Origin: Flavipsychrobacter sp964461535
GTDB lineage: Bacteria; Bacteroidota; Bacteroidia; Chitinophagales; Chitinophagaceae
DNA length: 25,029 nucleotides
Direction of reading: 5' to 3'
Assembly: GCA_964461535.1 (NCBI GenBank)
Contig: CAYWUY010000043.1
Coordinates: 1 to 25,029 of the forward strand
This document shows positions 15,936 to 23,348 of the stretch, one piece after another. The notes beneath the pieces were generated by a model that was not told where the DNA came from, ran no database searches, and saw nothing but the letters and a program-made list of their open reading frames with translations. Position 1 is the first letter of the stretch, and the number at the start of each line of letters is the position of its first letter. The position numbers and the translations under genes are program-made.

Positions 15936-17079
15936 GTTTGGTCTTTATTCGTTTGAAGGTTTCAAGGGCTCTTTCAATAACTTCGTCAGTATTAAAATAT
16001 TTATACTCAGCTAAACGGCCACAAAAATATACGTTATTAGTATTGGTTTCTACCTCAGCTAACTTTTTATATTGTTCATATAAATTAGCATTGGCATCCA
16101 TAGGTATTGGGTAGTACGGATCTCCCTCAGCAGTAGGATATTCATATGATATTACTGTGTTAGGGCATTTTTGTCCTGTTACGTGCTTAATCTCTACAGT
16201 CCTTGTATACTTGTGTTCATTAGGATAATTTATCTGCACACACTCTTGTACATACTCCTGTTGCTTTTCAACAAAGTCGAACTCCAGAGACCTCCAAGTT
16301 AGCTTACCTAGTTTAAAATCAAAGTACTCATCTATTGGTCCCGTGTATATCATAACATCATTAAAGTTTAGCTGACTTTTCAGATTTCCATAATCTGCAT
16401 TCAGCATGACATCGATGTTACTATTTACGAGCATATTAGTAAACATGTTAGTAAATCCTTTTGCGGGAGTAATTTGATACTTATGATCAACATATTTATC
16501 AAATTCGTTAAGCCTAATGGGAATACGCCCGCATACCGAAGGAGCTAAATCTTTAGGATGCATATCCCATTGCTTTAAAGTATAACCTAAATAAAAGGTT
16601 TCATACATTTCCTGCCCTACTCTAGACAAAACAAACTCTTCCGAATTTGCCGGATTTTCAAAACTTTGACGTTTTGAAGCCAGTAATGCTTCTGCCGATT
16701 CAGGAGTTAAGCTTGGATCTTTAAAGAACTGCCTTAGCGTGTTTAAATTTACCGGAAATGGAAAGAGCTCACCATTAACACTACTTTTTACGATATAATT
16801 TCCAGGTATCCACTCGGTAAAATTTGACAAATAGTCTTTTAACTCTTCGCTATTTGTTCTAAAGTAATGGGGGCCATAATTATGAATCATTACACCAGAC
16901 TCATGAAAAGAGTCAAAACAATTTCCGGCTACATGATTTCTTTTTTCTATAATTAATACCTTCCAGTTGAGCTGGCTGGCCATCCTTTCTGCTAAAACAC
17001 ATCCAACAGGACCGGCTCCAACAATAATTGCATTATATTTTTTATCTATGGTTTCTACTAGGTTAATCTTCGAAGGCAT
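15925..17079 (-). CDS. glf: UDP-galactopyranose mutase
   Basis: A 384-residue FAD enzyme that interconverts UDP-galactopyranose and UDP-galactofuranose in the cytoplasm, supplying galactofuranose for surface glycans. The FAD-binding GxGxxG (VGAGPVGC, 20-27) with the acidic end of strand 2 (E45) and RNHVAGNCFD (47-56) are at the start. The substrate-side motifs NYGPHYFRT (67-75), YLGYTLKQWDMHP (163-175) and GRIPIR (184-189, catalytic Arg region) are intact. Length equals that of bacterial Glf. It starts with ATG 30 nt after a TAnnTTTG box and leads a two-gene operon with the GT2 gene. Galactofuranose is absent from animals, which marks this as a surface-polysaccharide function. Confidence 0.95.
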   Translation of the reverse strand: MPSKINLVETIDKKYNAIIVGAGPVGCVLAERMASQLNWKVLIIEKRNHVAGNCFDSFHESGVMIHNYGPHYFRTNSEELKDYLSNFTEWIPGNYIVKSSVNGELFPFPVNLNTLRQFFKDPSLTPESAEALLASKRQSFENPANSEEFVLSRVGQEMYETFYLGYTLKQWDMHPKDLAPSVCGRIPIRLNEFDKYVDHKYQITPAKGFTNMFTNMLVNSNIDVMLNADYGNLKSQLNFNDVMIYTGPIDEYFDFKLGKLTWRSLEFDFVEKQQEYVQECVQINYPNEHKYTRTVEIKHVTGQKCPNTVISYEYPTAEGDPYYPIPMDANANLYEQYKKLAEVETNTNNVYFCGRLAEYKYFNTDEVIERALETFKRIKTKHGH

Positions 17080-17108
17080 TATATTATTTTATTATAGAGT
17101 TTTAACGG

Positions 17109-17116
17109 CAAATGTA
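17109..17116 (-). promoter_or_regulatory. Candidate -7 box for the glf-GT2 operon
   Basis: On the minus strand the bases read TACATTTG, an exact TAnnTTTG match, 30 nt upstream of the glf ATG. No clear -33 element is seen at 17-23 nt. Confidence 0.5.
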
Positions 17117-17241
17117 ATCAAAAATAAGTAAGACTTATTATAAGACCAATTCAGTAATGTACAGTTATTTTTAAAAGATTTGGTAACAAAGCGAAAGATA
17201 AGATTACTCATCTTTAAATCATTAATTTTACAAAAAAAACT

Positions 17242-18129
17242 TTGGCAAAGGTCATTTACTATATACTTGTACTTCCTTTTATTTATTTAATTTCAATATT
17301 GCCCTTCCCTATTCTGTACTTATTTTCTGACTTTGTATATCTTATTTTATACAAGTTACTGGGGTACAGAAAAAAAGTAGTCCTTCAAAACTTATACAAT
17401 TCATTTCCTAATAAAAGTGATAAAGAGATAAAGGAAATATGCGATAAATTTTATAAACATCTATGTGATTTGTTCATAGAGACTTTTAAAACACTTACTA
17501 TAAGCAAAGAGGCAATGCTAAAACATTGCAGTTTCGATGAAGAATCCCTTGAAATATTTAATAAACTGGCAGCAGATAATAGAAATTCAATAATGGTACT
17601 AGGCCATTATGGCAATTGGGAATGGGCAGGCAATACGTTTAGCATGCTATGCAAACAGCAATTATTTGTAATATATCATCCTCTTACTAATAAACAGTTT
17701 GATGGGTTGATGTATAAAATGCGAACAAGATTTGGAACAAAGCTTATTCCTATGAAAAATACCATAAAGGATATGTTACGCCACAAAAATGAACTAAACT
17801 CCACCGCCTTCATAGCCGACCAAACACCATCTCACCAAAATGCACACTGGACAACTTTTTTAAACCAAGACACACCCGTATTCTTAGGCACTGAAAGTAT
17901 ATCAAAAAAAATGAACCTGCCTGTAGTTTACGTTACTGTGAGAAGAATAAAAAGAGGTTATTATAAAATCTATGCTGAAACACTACACAATAATCCCAAA
18001 GACACAGTAGACGGAGAAATAACAGAACTACATACTAAAAAACTAGAGAAGGATATACTAGCTCAACCTGAAATTTGGCTATGGTCTCATAGAAGATGGA
18101 AACATAAACGCAATACAGAGCATAATTAG
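17242..18129 (+). CDS. LpxL/HtrB-type lysophospholipid acyltransferase
   Basis: A 295-residue membrane-associated acyltransferase that would add a secondary acyl chain to lipid A or a related lipid. An N-terminal hydrophobic anchor (about 5-40) is followed by the catalytic HxxxxE motif at H122-E127 (GHYGNWEW). Next come an ADQTPSHQNAHW block (192-203) with F214-L-G, and the family-typical ending WLWSHRRWKHKR (279-290). These match the LpxL/LpxM family of late lipid A acyltransferases; the exact substrate cannot be read. The start is TTG at 17242, which keeps the normal short N-terminus. It is divergent from glf, so envelope glycan and lipid genes share one control region. The micro-ORF at 18190 follows 60 nt downstream. 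Confidence 0.9.
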   Translation: MAKVIYYILVLPFIYLISILPFPILYLFSDFVYLILYKLLGYRKKVVLQNLYNSFPNKSDKEIKEICDKFYKHLCDLFIETFKTLTISKEAMLKHCSFDEESLEIFNKLAADNRNSIMVLGHYGNWEWAGNTFSMLCKQQLFVIYHPLTNKQFDGLMYKMRTRFGTKLIPMKNTIKDMLRHKNELNSTAFIADQTPSHQNAHWTTFLNQDTPVFLGTESISKKMNLPVVYVTVRRIKRGYYKIYAETLHNNPKDTVDGEITELHTKKLEKDILAQPEIWLWSHRRWKHKRNTEHN

Positions 18130-18177
18130 TAAAATTTGGCATGATATTTTCTTTCTACAATTTATACAATTAAACCC

Positions 18178-18187
18178 AAAGGAGGAG
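18178..18187 (+). promoter_or_regulatory. Strong Shine-Dalgarno sequence for the micro-ORF
   Basis: AAAGGAGGAG is a near-complete complement of the 16S rRNA 3' tail. The GGAGG core ends four bases before the first ATG and seven before the second. No other gene in the window has a comparable SD, as expected for Bacteroidota, whose anti-SD is sequestered on the 30S subunit. Confidence 0.7.
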
Positions 18188-18189
18188 AT

Positions 18190-18288
18190 ATGATGCTTTA
18201 TGCTTTTATTTTTGCGGGAGTTTCGTCTATTATTATTAAAGGTATAAACCGCTATGTGCTTAATGACGAGCAAGGTTCTGGTACCTAA
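18190..18288 (+). CDS. SD-led micro-ORF encoding a 31-32 residue membrane-like peptide
   Basis: Two adjacent ATG codons (18190, 18193) open a frame of 32 or 31 codons ending in TAA at 18286-18288. The peptide begins MMLYAFIFAGVSSIIIKG (residues 1-18), a short hydrophobic helix, and ends polar and acidic (NDEQGSGT). The SD at 18178-18187 favours the second ATG (seven-base spacer). The next structure downstream is a perfect terminator hairpin. The frame is short enough to arise by chance, but SD, hydrophobic start, clean stop and terminator together support a real small protein. I recognise no family. It lies 60 nt after the acyltransferase gene and may share its mRNA. Confidence 0.55.
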   Translation: MMLYAFIFAGVSSIIIKGINRYVLNDEQGSGT

Positions 18289-18315
18289 TTTTCTTCAACA
18301 AATAATTACCCAAAT

Positions 18316-18344
18316 AAAAAAGAGAGCTATTCGCTCTCTTTTTT
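18316..18344. terminator. Bidirectional terminator between the micro-ORF and phoH
   Basis: A perfect 12-base stem (18316-18327 with 18333-18344), five-base loop, with an A run on one foot and a T run on the other, so it can terminate in both directions. It overlaps the last codons and stop of phoH. Confidence 0.85.
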
Positions 18345-19340
18345 ATTATCGTCTGCATTTCTACTAGGTCTTCTTTTTTCTTCGGCAGCATCTTCTCGCT
18401 CCTGTTCTTTGTCGTATGCTCTAATAATTTGTTTTACTAGTCTATGACGCACTACATCTGCTTCATCTAGTTGAATATATGCTATACCTTCAATATTTCT
18501 CAATATTCTAGATGCCTTTATTAAACCTGACTTTTGATTTTTAGGCAAATCTATCTTAGACAAATCTCCCGTTATTACTGCTTTAGCAGATGGACCTATA
18601 CGTGTTAAGAACATTTTTATTTGAAGATCAGTGGTATTTTGTGCCTCATCTAATATTATAAACGAATTATCTAATGTACGCCCCCTCATATATGCTAATG
18701 GTGCTATTTCGATAATACGATTAGTCATATAATAGTTGAGTTTATCTGTAGGAATCATATCATCCAAAGCATCGTACAAAGGCCTCAAATAAGGGTCTAT
18801 CTTCTCTTTTAAATCACCGGGAAGGAATCCTAGACTCTCTCCCGCCTCAACTGCAGGACGCGTTAAAATTATTTTTCTTACCGCCTTATTCTTTAACGCT
18901 CTTACAGCTAATGCTACTGCTGTATAGGTCTTTCCCGTACCAGCAGGACCAATAGCAAAAATAATATCATTTTTTTCGCAAGCAGCGGCCATCATTTTTT
19001 GGTTTTGAGTTTTGGCTCTTACTACTTTTCCATTAGGCCCAAAAACCAATACATCGTTTGGCACTTCTTCTGCTACACCGTCAGACTCTTCATCTCCTAA
19101 TATCTTAGAAAAATAAGTATCAGACAAGTGTCCGTTGCGTTCTAGGTATTGTATAATTTGTCCTATTTTCTGTTGTGCTGTATTCACCTCTTCAGCCTGC
19201 CCCGATATCTTAATTTGCGTACCACGTGACAAAAGTTTTAGTAAAGGGAATTTTCTTTTTAGTATATCGAACTTACTGTTGTTTACACCAAAGAATTCAA
19301 TAGGATTAACTGTTTCAAGATTAATAATAGCTTCTGTCAA
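18327..19340 (-). CDS. phoH: PhoH-family ATPase
   Basis: A 337-residue cytoplasmic P-loop ATPase linked to RNA metabolism and stress in other bacteria. The N-terminal 90 residues form a KH-like module (RGTQIKISGQ at 39-48). The PhoH ATPase domain follows, with Walker A GPAGTGKT (131-138), RPAVEAGESLGFLPG (161-175), Walker B IILDEAQN (228-235), the TGDLSKIDLP sensor strand (257-266) and RHRLVKQIIRAYD (298-310). The C-terminus (312-337) is a charged tail (EQEREDAAEEKRR). All ATPase residues are present and the length is typical. The TTG start at 19340 is chosen because an in-frame stop lies four codons upstream and the MTEAIINLE start resembles homologues I know. The exact cellular substrate of PhoH is not settled. 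Confidence 0.92.
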   Translation of the reverse strand: MTEAIINLETVNPIEFFGVNNSKFDILKRKFPLLKLLSRGTQIKISGQAEEVNTAQQKIGQIIQYLERNGHLSDTYFSKILGDEESDGVAEEVPNDVLVFGPNGKVVRAKTQNQKMMAAACEKNDIIFAIGPAGTGKTYTAVALAVRALKNKAVRKIILTRPAVEAGESLGFLPGDLKEKIDPYLRPLYDALDDMIPTDKLNYYMTNRIIEIAPLAYMRGRTLDNSFIILDEAQNTTDLQIKMFLTRIGPSAKAVITGDLSKIDLPKNQKSGLIKASRILRNIEGIAYIQLDEADVVRHRLVKQIIRAYDKEQEREDAAEEKRRPSRNADDNKKESE

Positions 19341-19456
19341 AATGTTTAAAGATTTGTTGAAATAAATTTACTGAATTATCTGTACGTAAAATGATTACTA
19401 TTCTGTTAATGTTGGCGCAAAATCATTAATTAATTTTAGAGTTATACAATAGCTAT

Positions 19457-20185
19457 TTACTTTGAAGACTTGTTTTTGCTAGCAAAAACAGCATCAGACA
19501 ATCCTTTATTAATGTCGTATTTTAAATAACTTATTCTAACTACACCTTTTCCTGTTTTCATGCCTTTTTCTTTCATTTTAGTTTCCGACAAATCCGGTAT
19601 ATCGTTATAGTCCATAGTCATGCTTTTAGGCAATTTATAGTCTTTCACGTCCATATGTATAACCACTTTATCTGGTAGTCCATATTTTATATAATTGCCA
19701 AATTCTAAATCCATAACAACAGTACCATCATTTTTGGTAGTAGTTTCTGTTCTTAGAGCTGTAAGGTTCACTTCATCTACCCATACTTTTGTCAGTACTA
19801 TATTTCCTAGATCGTCATTTTCAGGTATTACTTTAAGTAGTCTTGCTTTTTTACCTTCTAACATTGCATATCCGGCATCTATAACCATAACCTCGCCTGA
19901 AGGAATTAAATTACTAAGTGTCAAATTGATATTTTTCTTGGGTAATAATGACACTCCACCATTCCGCTCTAGCCTCATTTTGTCAGGGGCTTTAAAATAT
20001 AGAATCCCCTTCATCTGAGGTATTTTCATATAGCTAATTTCTATCTTCACCCTAACATCTGCTGTATAATCTTTTACAGATAATACTTTGCTGCGTAATG
20101 CTAAAAACAACTTAGTGGCATCTTCTGCCTTAGCAACAGTTGTTAATAACATCAACAACAAAATGAGCACACTTTTAATCCTCAT
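19457..20185 (-). CDS. LolA-like outer-membrane lipoprotein-sorting family protein
   Basis: A 242-residue periplasmic protein with a clear signal peptide (1-20, ending AKA-E). The mature part has the look of the LolA/LolB-type incomplete beta-barrel: alternating strands such as DYTADVRVKIEISYM (39-53), MKGILYFKAPDKMRLE (58-73), KVWVDEVNLTALRTET (133-148), MDLEFGNYIKYGLPDKVVIHM (from 158) and a final SYLKYDINKG (219-228). Such proteins carry a lipid or lipoprotein acyl chain. It is the last gene of an operon with an ABC-2 exporter (four-base ATGA overlap with the permease), which suggests that it accepts what the exporter releases. The basic C-terminus (ASKNKSSK) is unremarkable. This is probably not the housekeeping LolA, which is usually not joined to a DrrAB-like ABC pair. 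Confidence 0.78.
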   Translation of the reverse strand: MRIKSVLILLLMLLTTVAKAEDATKLFLALRSKVLSVKDYTADVRVKIEISYMKIPQMKGILYFKAPDKMRLERNGGVSLLPKKNINLTLSNLIPSGEVMVIDAGYAMLEGKKARLLKVIPENDDLGNIVLTKVWVDEVNLTALRTETTTKNDGTVVMDLEFGNYIKYGLPDKVVIHMDVKDYKLPKSMTMDYNDIPDLSETKMKEKGMKTGKGVVRISYLKYDINKGLSDAVFASKNKSSK

Positions 20186-21021
20186 GACTTAATATCTTTT
20201 TTATTGAAATAATAAATTGTTGTCGCTAAAAAAATAACAGTATAAACTACTAATACAACACACGATTTATAAATGGCCTGATAAGGTATAGGATCATCAA
20301 AGAAACCCTTCCAACCTATCATGTGTGTAGTAAATAAGTATGGTTTAATTTTCAAGAAAAGTGGCAATTCTAAATTCGATAGAATAGTAAGCACAACCAC
20401 AATACCCATTGTAGAAATTATAGGTCCTATTGAATTATCGGCAAAAGCCGACAGTAATAGTGACATGGAAGCAATAGTTGTCATAGCCAAAACAGCAAAG
20501 CCAAATGCCAATCCATAACGCCACATAATATCATTCTTCATGATTACTATAAAAGCATCACTTTTAAGATTTATTAAGTCTCCCGGACCGAACAACAAAA
20601 TGGAAAGGAACAATGCAACAACTGCCAGCCATACAATAAGAATAACTGTATATATAAAACTAGATAAGAACTTAACCCACACTAGCTTAGGTCTGCTTAT
20701 AGGTTTAGTAAGAAGTAGCCTCAAAGTGCCTAAGTTAGCCTCCCCTGCTAAGGCGTCTCCAGCTACTAATGCCACTAATAATGGTATATGAATAAGCAAC
20801 GACTGTAGAATAATATAAGCAATTAAATATCCATTAAGTACATTACCTTGAATATCGAACTGCTCATTTACCCCCTGCATTACAAAACCTACAAACGACT
20901 TACCATCAGTAAGCATAGCAAGTTGTATTACAGCTGATATTGCAGTAACTATACCAAAACTGATATAGGTGCGTGGCCGCTTAAATATCTTAAACAGCTC
21001 TATTTTTAATAGTTGAATCAT
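20182..21021 (-). CDS. ABC-2 type transporter permease
   Basis: A 279-residue inner-membrane permease with about six hydrophobic segments (near 17-36, 65-86, 119-146, 172-194, 200-215 and 250-270). It has the ABC-2 features of an N-terminal amphipathic start (IELFKIFKRPRTYISFG) and an EANLGTLRLLLTKPISRPKLVWVK-like coupling stretch (94-117, here stated by position and key residues G98, T99, P107, R110). It overlaps the ATPase gene by 32 bases upstream and the LolA-like gene by four bases downstream, so the three are translationally coupled. Family members export drugs, lipids or peptides; nothing here fixes the substrate. Confidence 0.88.
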   Translation of the reverse strand: MIQLLKIELFKIFKRPRTYISFGIVTAISAVIQLAMLTDGKSFVGFVMQGVNEQFDIQGNVLNGYLIAYIILQSLLIHIPLLVALVAGDALAGEANLGTLRLLLTKPISRPKLVWVKFLSSFIYTVILIVWLAVVALFLSILLFGPGDLINLKSDAFIVIMKNDIMWRYGLAFGFAVLAMTTIASMSLLLSAFADNSIGPIISTMGIVVVLTILSNLELPLFLKIKPYLFTTHMIGWKGFFDDPIPYQAIYKSCVVLVVYTVIFLATTIYYFNKKDIKS

Positions 21022-21916
21022 TGGTTAATGATAAAAAGTAGGCTTCTAAAGAATGTTTTGAACCAATTTGAGATACGTCTATACCTTGGTTAACCAACCA
21101 TTTATTTAAAGATGGTATATCGGAAGGATTCATTTTAAACGTATAAACATTGTTTGTGGCTGTAGAGAAAGACTGCTTCCACTCTGAATTATCTATAAGG
21201 CTAGCTATATTTTGATGCGTTGAAACATCTACAAGCGTATCGTTAGGGTCTAACAAATCTTTAACCCTACCCTCAACCACTTTTTTGCCCTTATTTATAA
21301 TAATCATACTTGTAGCTATCTGCTCTATTTCATATAAGAGATGCGACGATATAAGTATAGTCTTATTATGATCTCTACTAAGGGTAGCAATTAAATTGCG
21401 CATTTCTGCAATGCCTTGTGGATCAAGACCGTTTGTCGGTTCATCTAATATCAGCAATTCAGGATTGTGAACCAAAGCGATAGCTATACCCAAACGCTGC
21501 TTCATACCTTGTGAGTATGCCTTTACCTTATCTTGCTCTCTACCCTTTAGGCCTACAATATCTAATACTTCCTCTAACCTGGATTTAGGTATAGAAGTAT
21601 TACACATTTTAGAAAATATGGTCAAATTTTCCCATCCGGTAAGATAACCATACATATCCGGACGCTCAATAACAGCACCAATCTTAGCTAAAAGATCTCT
21701 CCTTCTGTTGTTAAAAATCTCACCATCTATTCTTATTTCCCCCTTATCTGGGTAAATAAGCCCCAATAACATGCGCATTGTAGTACTTTTTCCGGCACCA
21801 TTTTGGCCTAAAAAACCATATACATCGCCCTTATTAATGGTAAAACTGAGATCATCAACTGCCTGAAAAGTCTTGAAGGCTTTAGACAAATGTTGCGTTT
21901 CTATAATTGTATGCAC
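20990..21916 (-). CDS. ABC transporter ATP-binding protein
   Basis: A 308-residue cytoplasmic ATPase that powers the adjacent permease. Walker A GQNGAGKST (37-45), a signature YSQGMKQR (134-141, the usual variant of this DrrA/NodI-like subfamily), Walker B LLILDEP (154-160) with NGLDPQG D-loop (162-168) and switch His192 (ISSHL) are all present. A C-terminal extension of about 85 residues (from 220) is typical for exporters of this group. The start is GTG at 21916, since a stop codon lies four codons upstream. A near-match -7 box (AATCTTTG) ends two bases before the GTG, suggesting an mRNA with almost no leader. Confidence 0.92.
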   Translation of the reverse strand: MHTIIETQHLSKAFKTFQAVDDLSFTINKGDVYGFLGQNGAGKSTTMRMLLGLIYPDKGEIRIDGEIFNNRRRDLLAKIGAVIERPDMYGYLTGWENLTIFSKMCNTSIPKSRLEEVLDIVGLKGREQDKVKAYSQGMKQRLGIAIALVHNPELLILDEPTNGLDPQGIAEMRNLIATLSRDHNKTILISSHLLYEIEQIATSMIIINKGKKVVEGRVKDLLDPNDTLVDVSTHQNIASLIDNSEWKQSFSTATNNVYTFKMNPSDIPSLNKWLVNQGIDVSQIGSKHSLEAYFLSLTNDSTIKNRAV

Positions 21917-22049
21917 AACAAAGATTTAATAGTGTGCAAGTTACAACTACCCACCGTTATTTTGTGCAAATAATTGTGAAAAAATCTAAACAAAATCAAA
22001 CTATAAGGATATTGTTTAAATTACTAACCGATGATATGGGCAACTTTAT

Positions 22050-22057
22050 TATCTTTG
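22050..22057 (+). promoter_or_regulatory. -7 box placed for a leaderless CNNM mRNA
   Basis: TATCTTTG matches TAnnTTTG exactly and ends six bases before ATG 22064. Transcription would begin at or beside that ATG. It lies inside the frame if the earlier ATG at 22031 were used, which argues against that earlier start. Confidence 0.5.
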
Positions 22058-22063
22058 ACGCGT

Positions 22064-23326
22064 ATGGATTTATCTCATATACTATTATATATTTTTGGTT
22101 GTACCCTTCTTATCGGTTTTTTTGCAGGTACAGAAATTGCCTTCACCTCTGCTAACAAACTTAATATTGAGCTTAGAAAAAAACAGGGCAAGTTATCCGG
22201 ACGAATCTTAGCCAGATTCATGGAGAATCCGTCTGAGTTTATTGGTACCAGTCTTGTGGGGGTAAATGTGCTTGTGGTCATATATGGTATGTTAGCCTCA
22301 AAAGCTACTAGCATACTTTTAAACAACTATGGATTTCATCCTTCTGAGTACAGCAAGCTAGCAATTGATACTATTTTTGCTACTATTATCATTCTCATCT
22401 TTGCTGAGTTTTTACCTAAAGCTATTTTTAGATCTAAAGCTGAAGTAGTATTAAACATATTTGCATTCCCAATGCTAATGATGTATTACATCTTCTTCCC
22501 TGTTGCTAAAATATTTGTTTCTATTTCTGAATTTATTTTGAAATATTTATTCAATGTAAACATTAAAGAAAATAAACAAGTTTTCAACAGAGTAGACTTG
22601 GAAGTGTTTGTAAAACAAAGTATGCACGGACATGAAAATGAAAACAATGAAGTAAATGCAGAATTGTTTGAAAATGCACTATACCTGGTAAATGTAAAAA
22701 TACGTAAGTGTATGGTGCCAAGAAATGAAGTTGAGGCTGTAGAAATAAACACTTCGATTGAAGACGTTCGTAAAAAATTCATACATACCAAGCTATCTAA
22801 AATAATAGTTTACGATGATACTATAGATAATATAGTAGGCTACATACATCACTTAGACCTGAATAGAAAGCCAAAAGCTATTACTGATATTGTACATGAA
22901 ATCACCGCTGTTCCTGAAGCAATGAGCGCCGTTGACCTGATGAATAGATTTACCAAAGACCGTAAAAGCATAGCATGGGTGGTAGATGAATTTGGTGGTA
23001 CAGCTGGAATTGTAACCATGGAAGATGTACTAGAGGAGATATTTGGTGATATTAATGACGAGTATGACGTTGAGGAGCATGTGGAAAAACAAATAGCTGA
23101 AAACGAATATATACTATCTGGAAGGCTAGAATTAGACTATCTGAATGAAAAGTACGGCTTCAACTTCCCAACTGATCAATCGGAAACACTATCTGGCTAC
23201 ATAATAACTAACCACGAAACCATACCTAAAATAAAAGAACAAATTATCATAGATAATTACGAGTTTGATATTCTATTAGTTACCGATACTCGTATCGATA
23301 CCGTGAAAATGAAAGTTTTAAAATAA
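22064..23326 (+). CDS. CNNM/CorC (HlyC) family membrane protein
   Basis: A 420-residue inner-membrane protein of the CNNM/CorC group, linked to magnesium/divalent cation efflux in other bacteria. Numbering from ATG 22064: CNNM membrane domain with about three to four helices (1-190), including GFFAGTEIAFTSANK (18-32) and EFLPKAIF (the conserved Pro in the pore region, near 115-122). A CBS domain pair follows (about 205-325), opening with the MVPRNEVEAV motif. A C-terminal CorC_HlyC domain (about 335-420) has SGRLELDYLNEKYG. An ATG at 22031 would add 11 residues (MIWATLLSLTR), but it precedes the -7 box and the family usually starts near the first helix. It is 22 bases before the dioxygenase gene and probably co-transcribed with it. 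Confidence 0.9.
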   Translation: MDLSHILLYIFGCTLLIGFFAGTEIAFTSANKLNIELRKKQGKLSGRILARFMENPSEFIGTSLVGVNVLVVIYGMLASKATSILLNNYGFHPSEYSKLAIDTIFATIIILIFAEFLPKAIFRSKAEVVLNIFAFPMLMMYYIFFPVAKIFVSISEFILKYLFNVNIKENKQVFNRVDLEVFVKQSMHGHENENNEVNAELFENALYLVNVKIRKCMVPRNEVEAVEINTSIEDVRKKFIHTKLSKIIVYDDTIDNIVGYIHHLDLNRKPKAITDIVHEITAVPEAMSAVDLMNRFTKDRKSIAWVVDEFGGTAGIVTMEDVLEEIFGDINDEYDVEEHVEKQIAENEYILSGRLELDYLNEKYGFNFPTDQSETLSGYIITNHETIPKIKEQIIIDNYEFDILLVTDTRIDTVKMKVLK

Positions 23327-23348
23327 CTAGAACATTAAATACAACTAT

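Noticed and set aside
21907..22155. An 82-codon plus-strand frame between the ABC ATPase and CNNM genes
   Set aside because: It overlaps the promoters and the start of the CNNM gene in another frame and gives an aromatic-rich, unrecognisable peptide; the CNNM frame explains the sequence better.
22064..23326. Naming the CNNM gene gldE
   Set aside because: GldE belongs to the same family, but no gliding gene partners (such as gldD) are adjacent, so the name is not supported.
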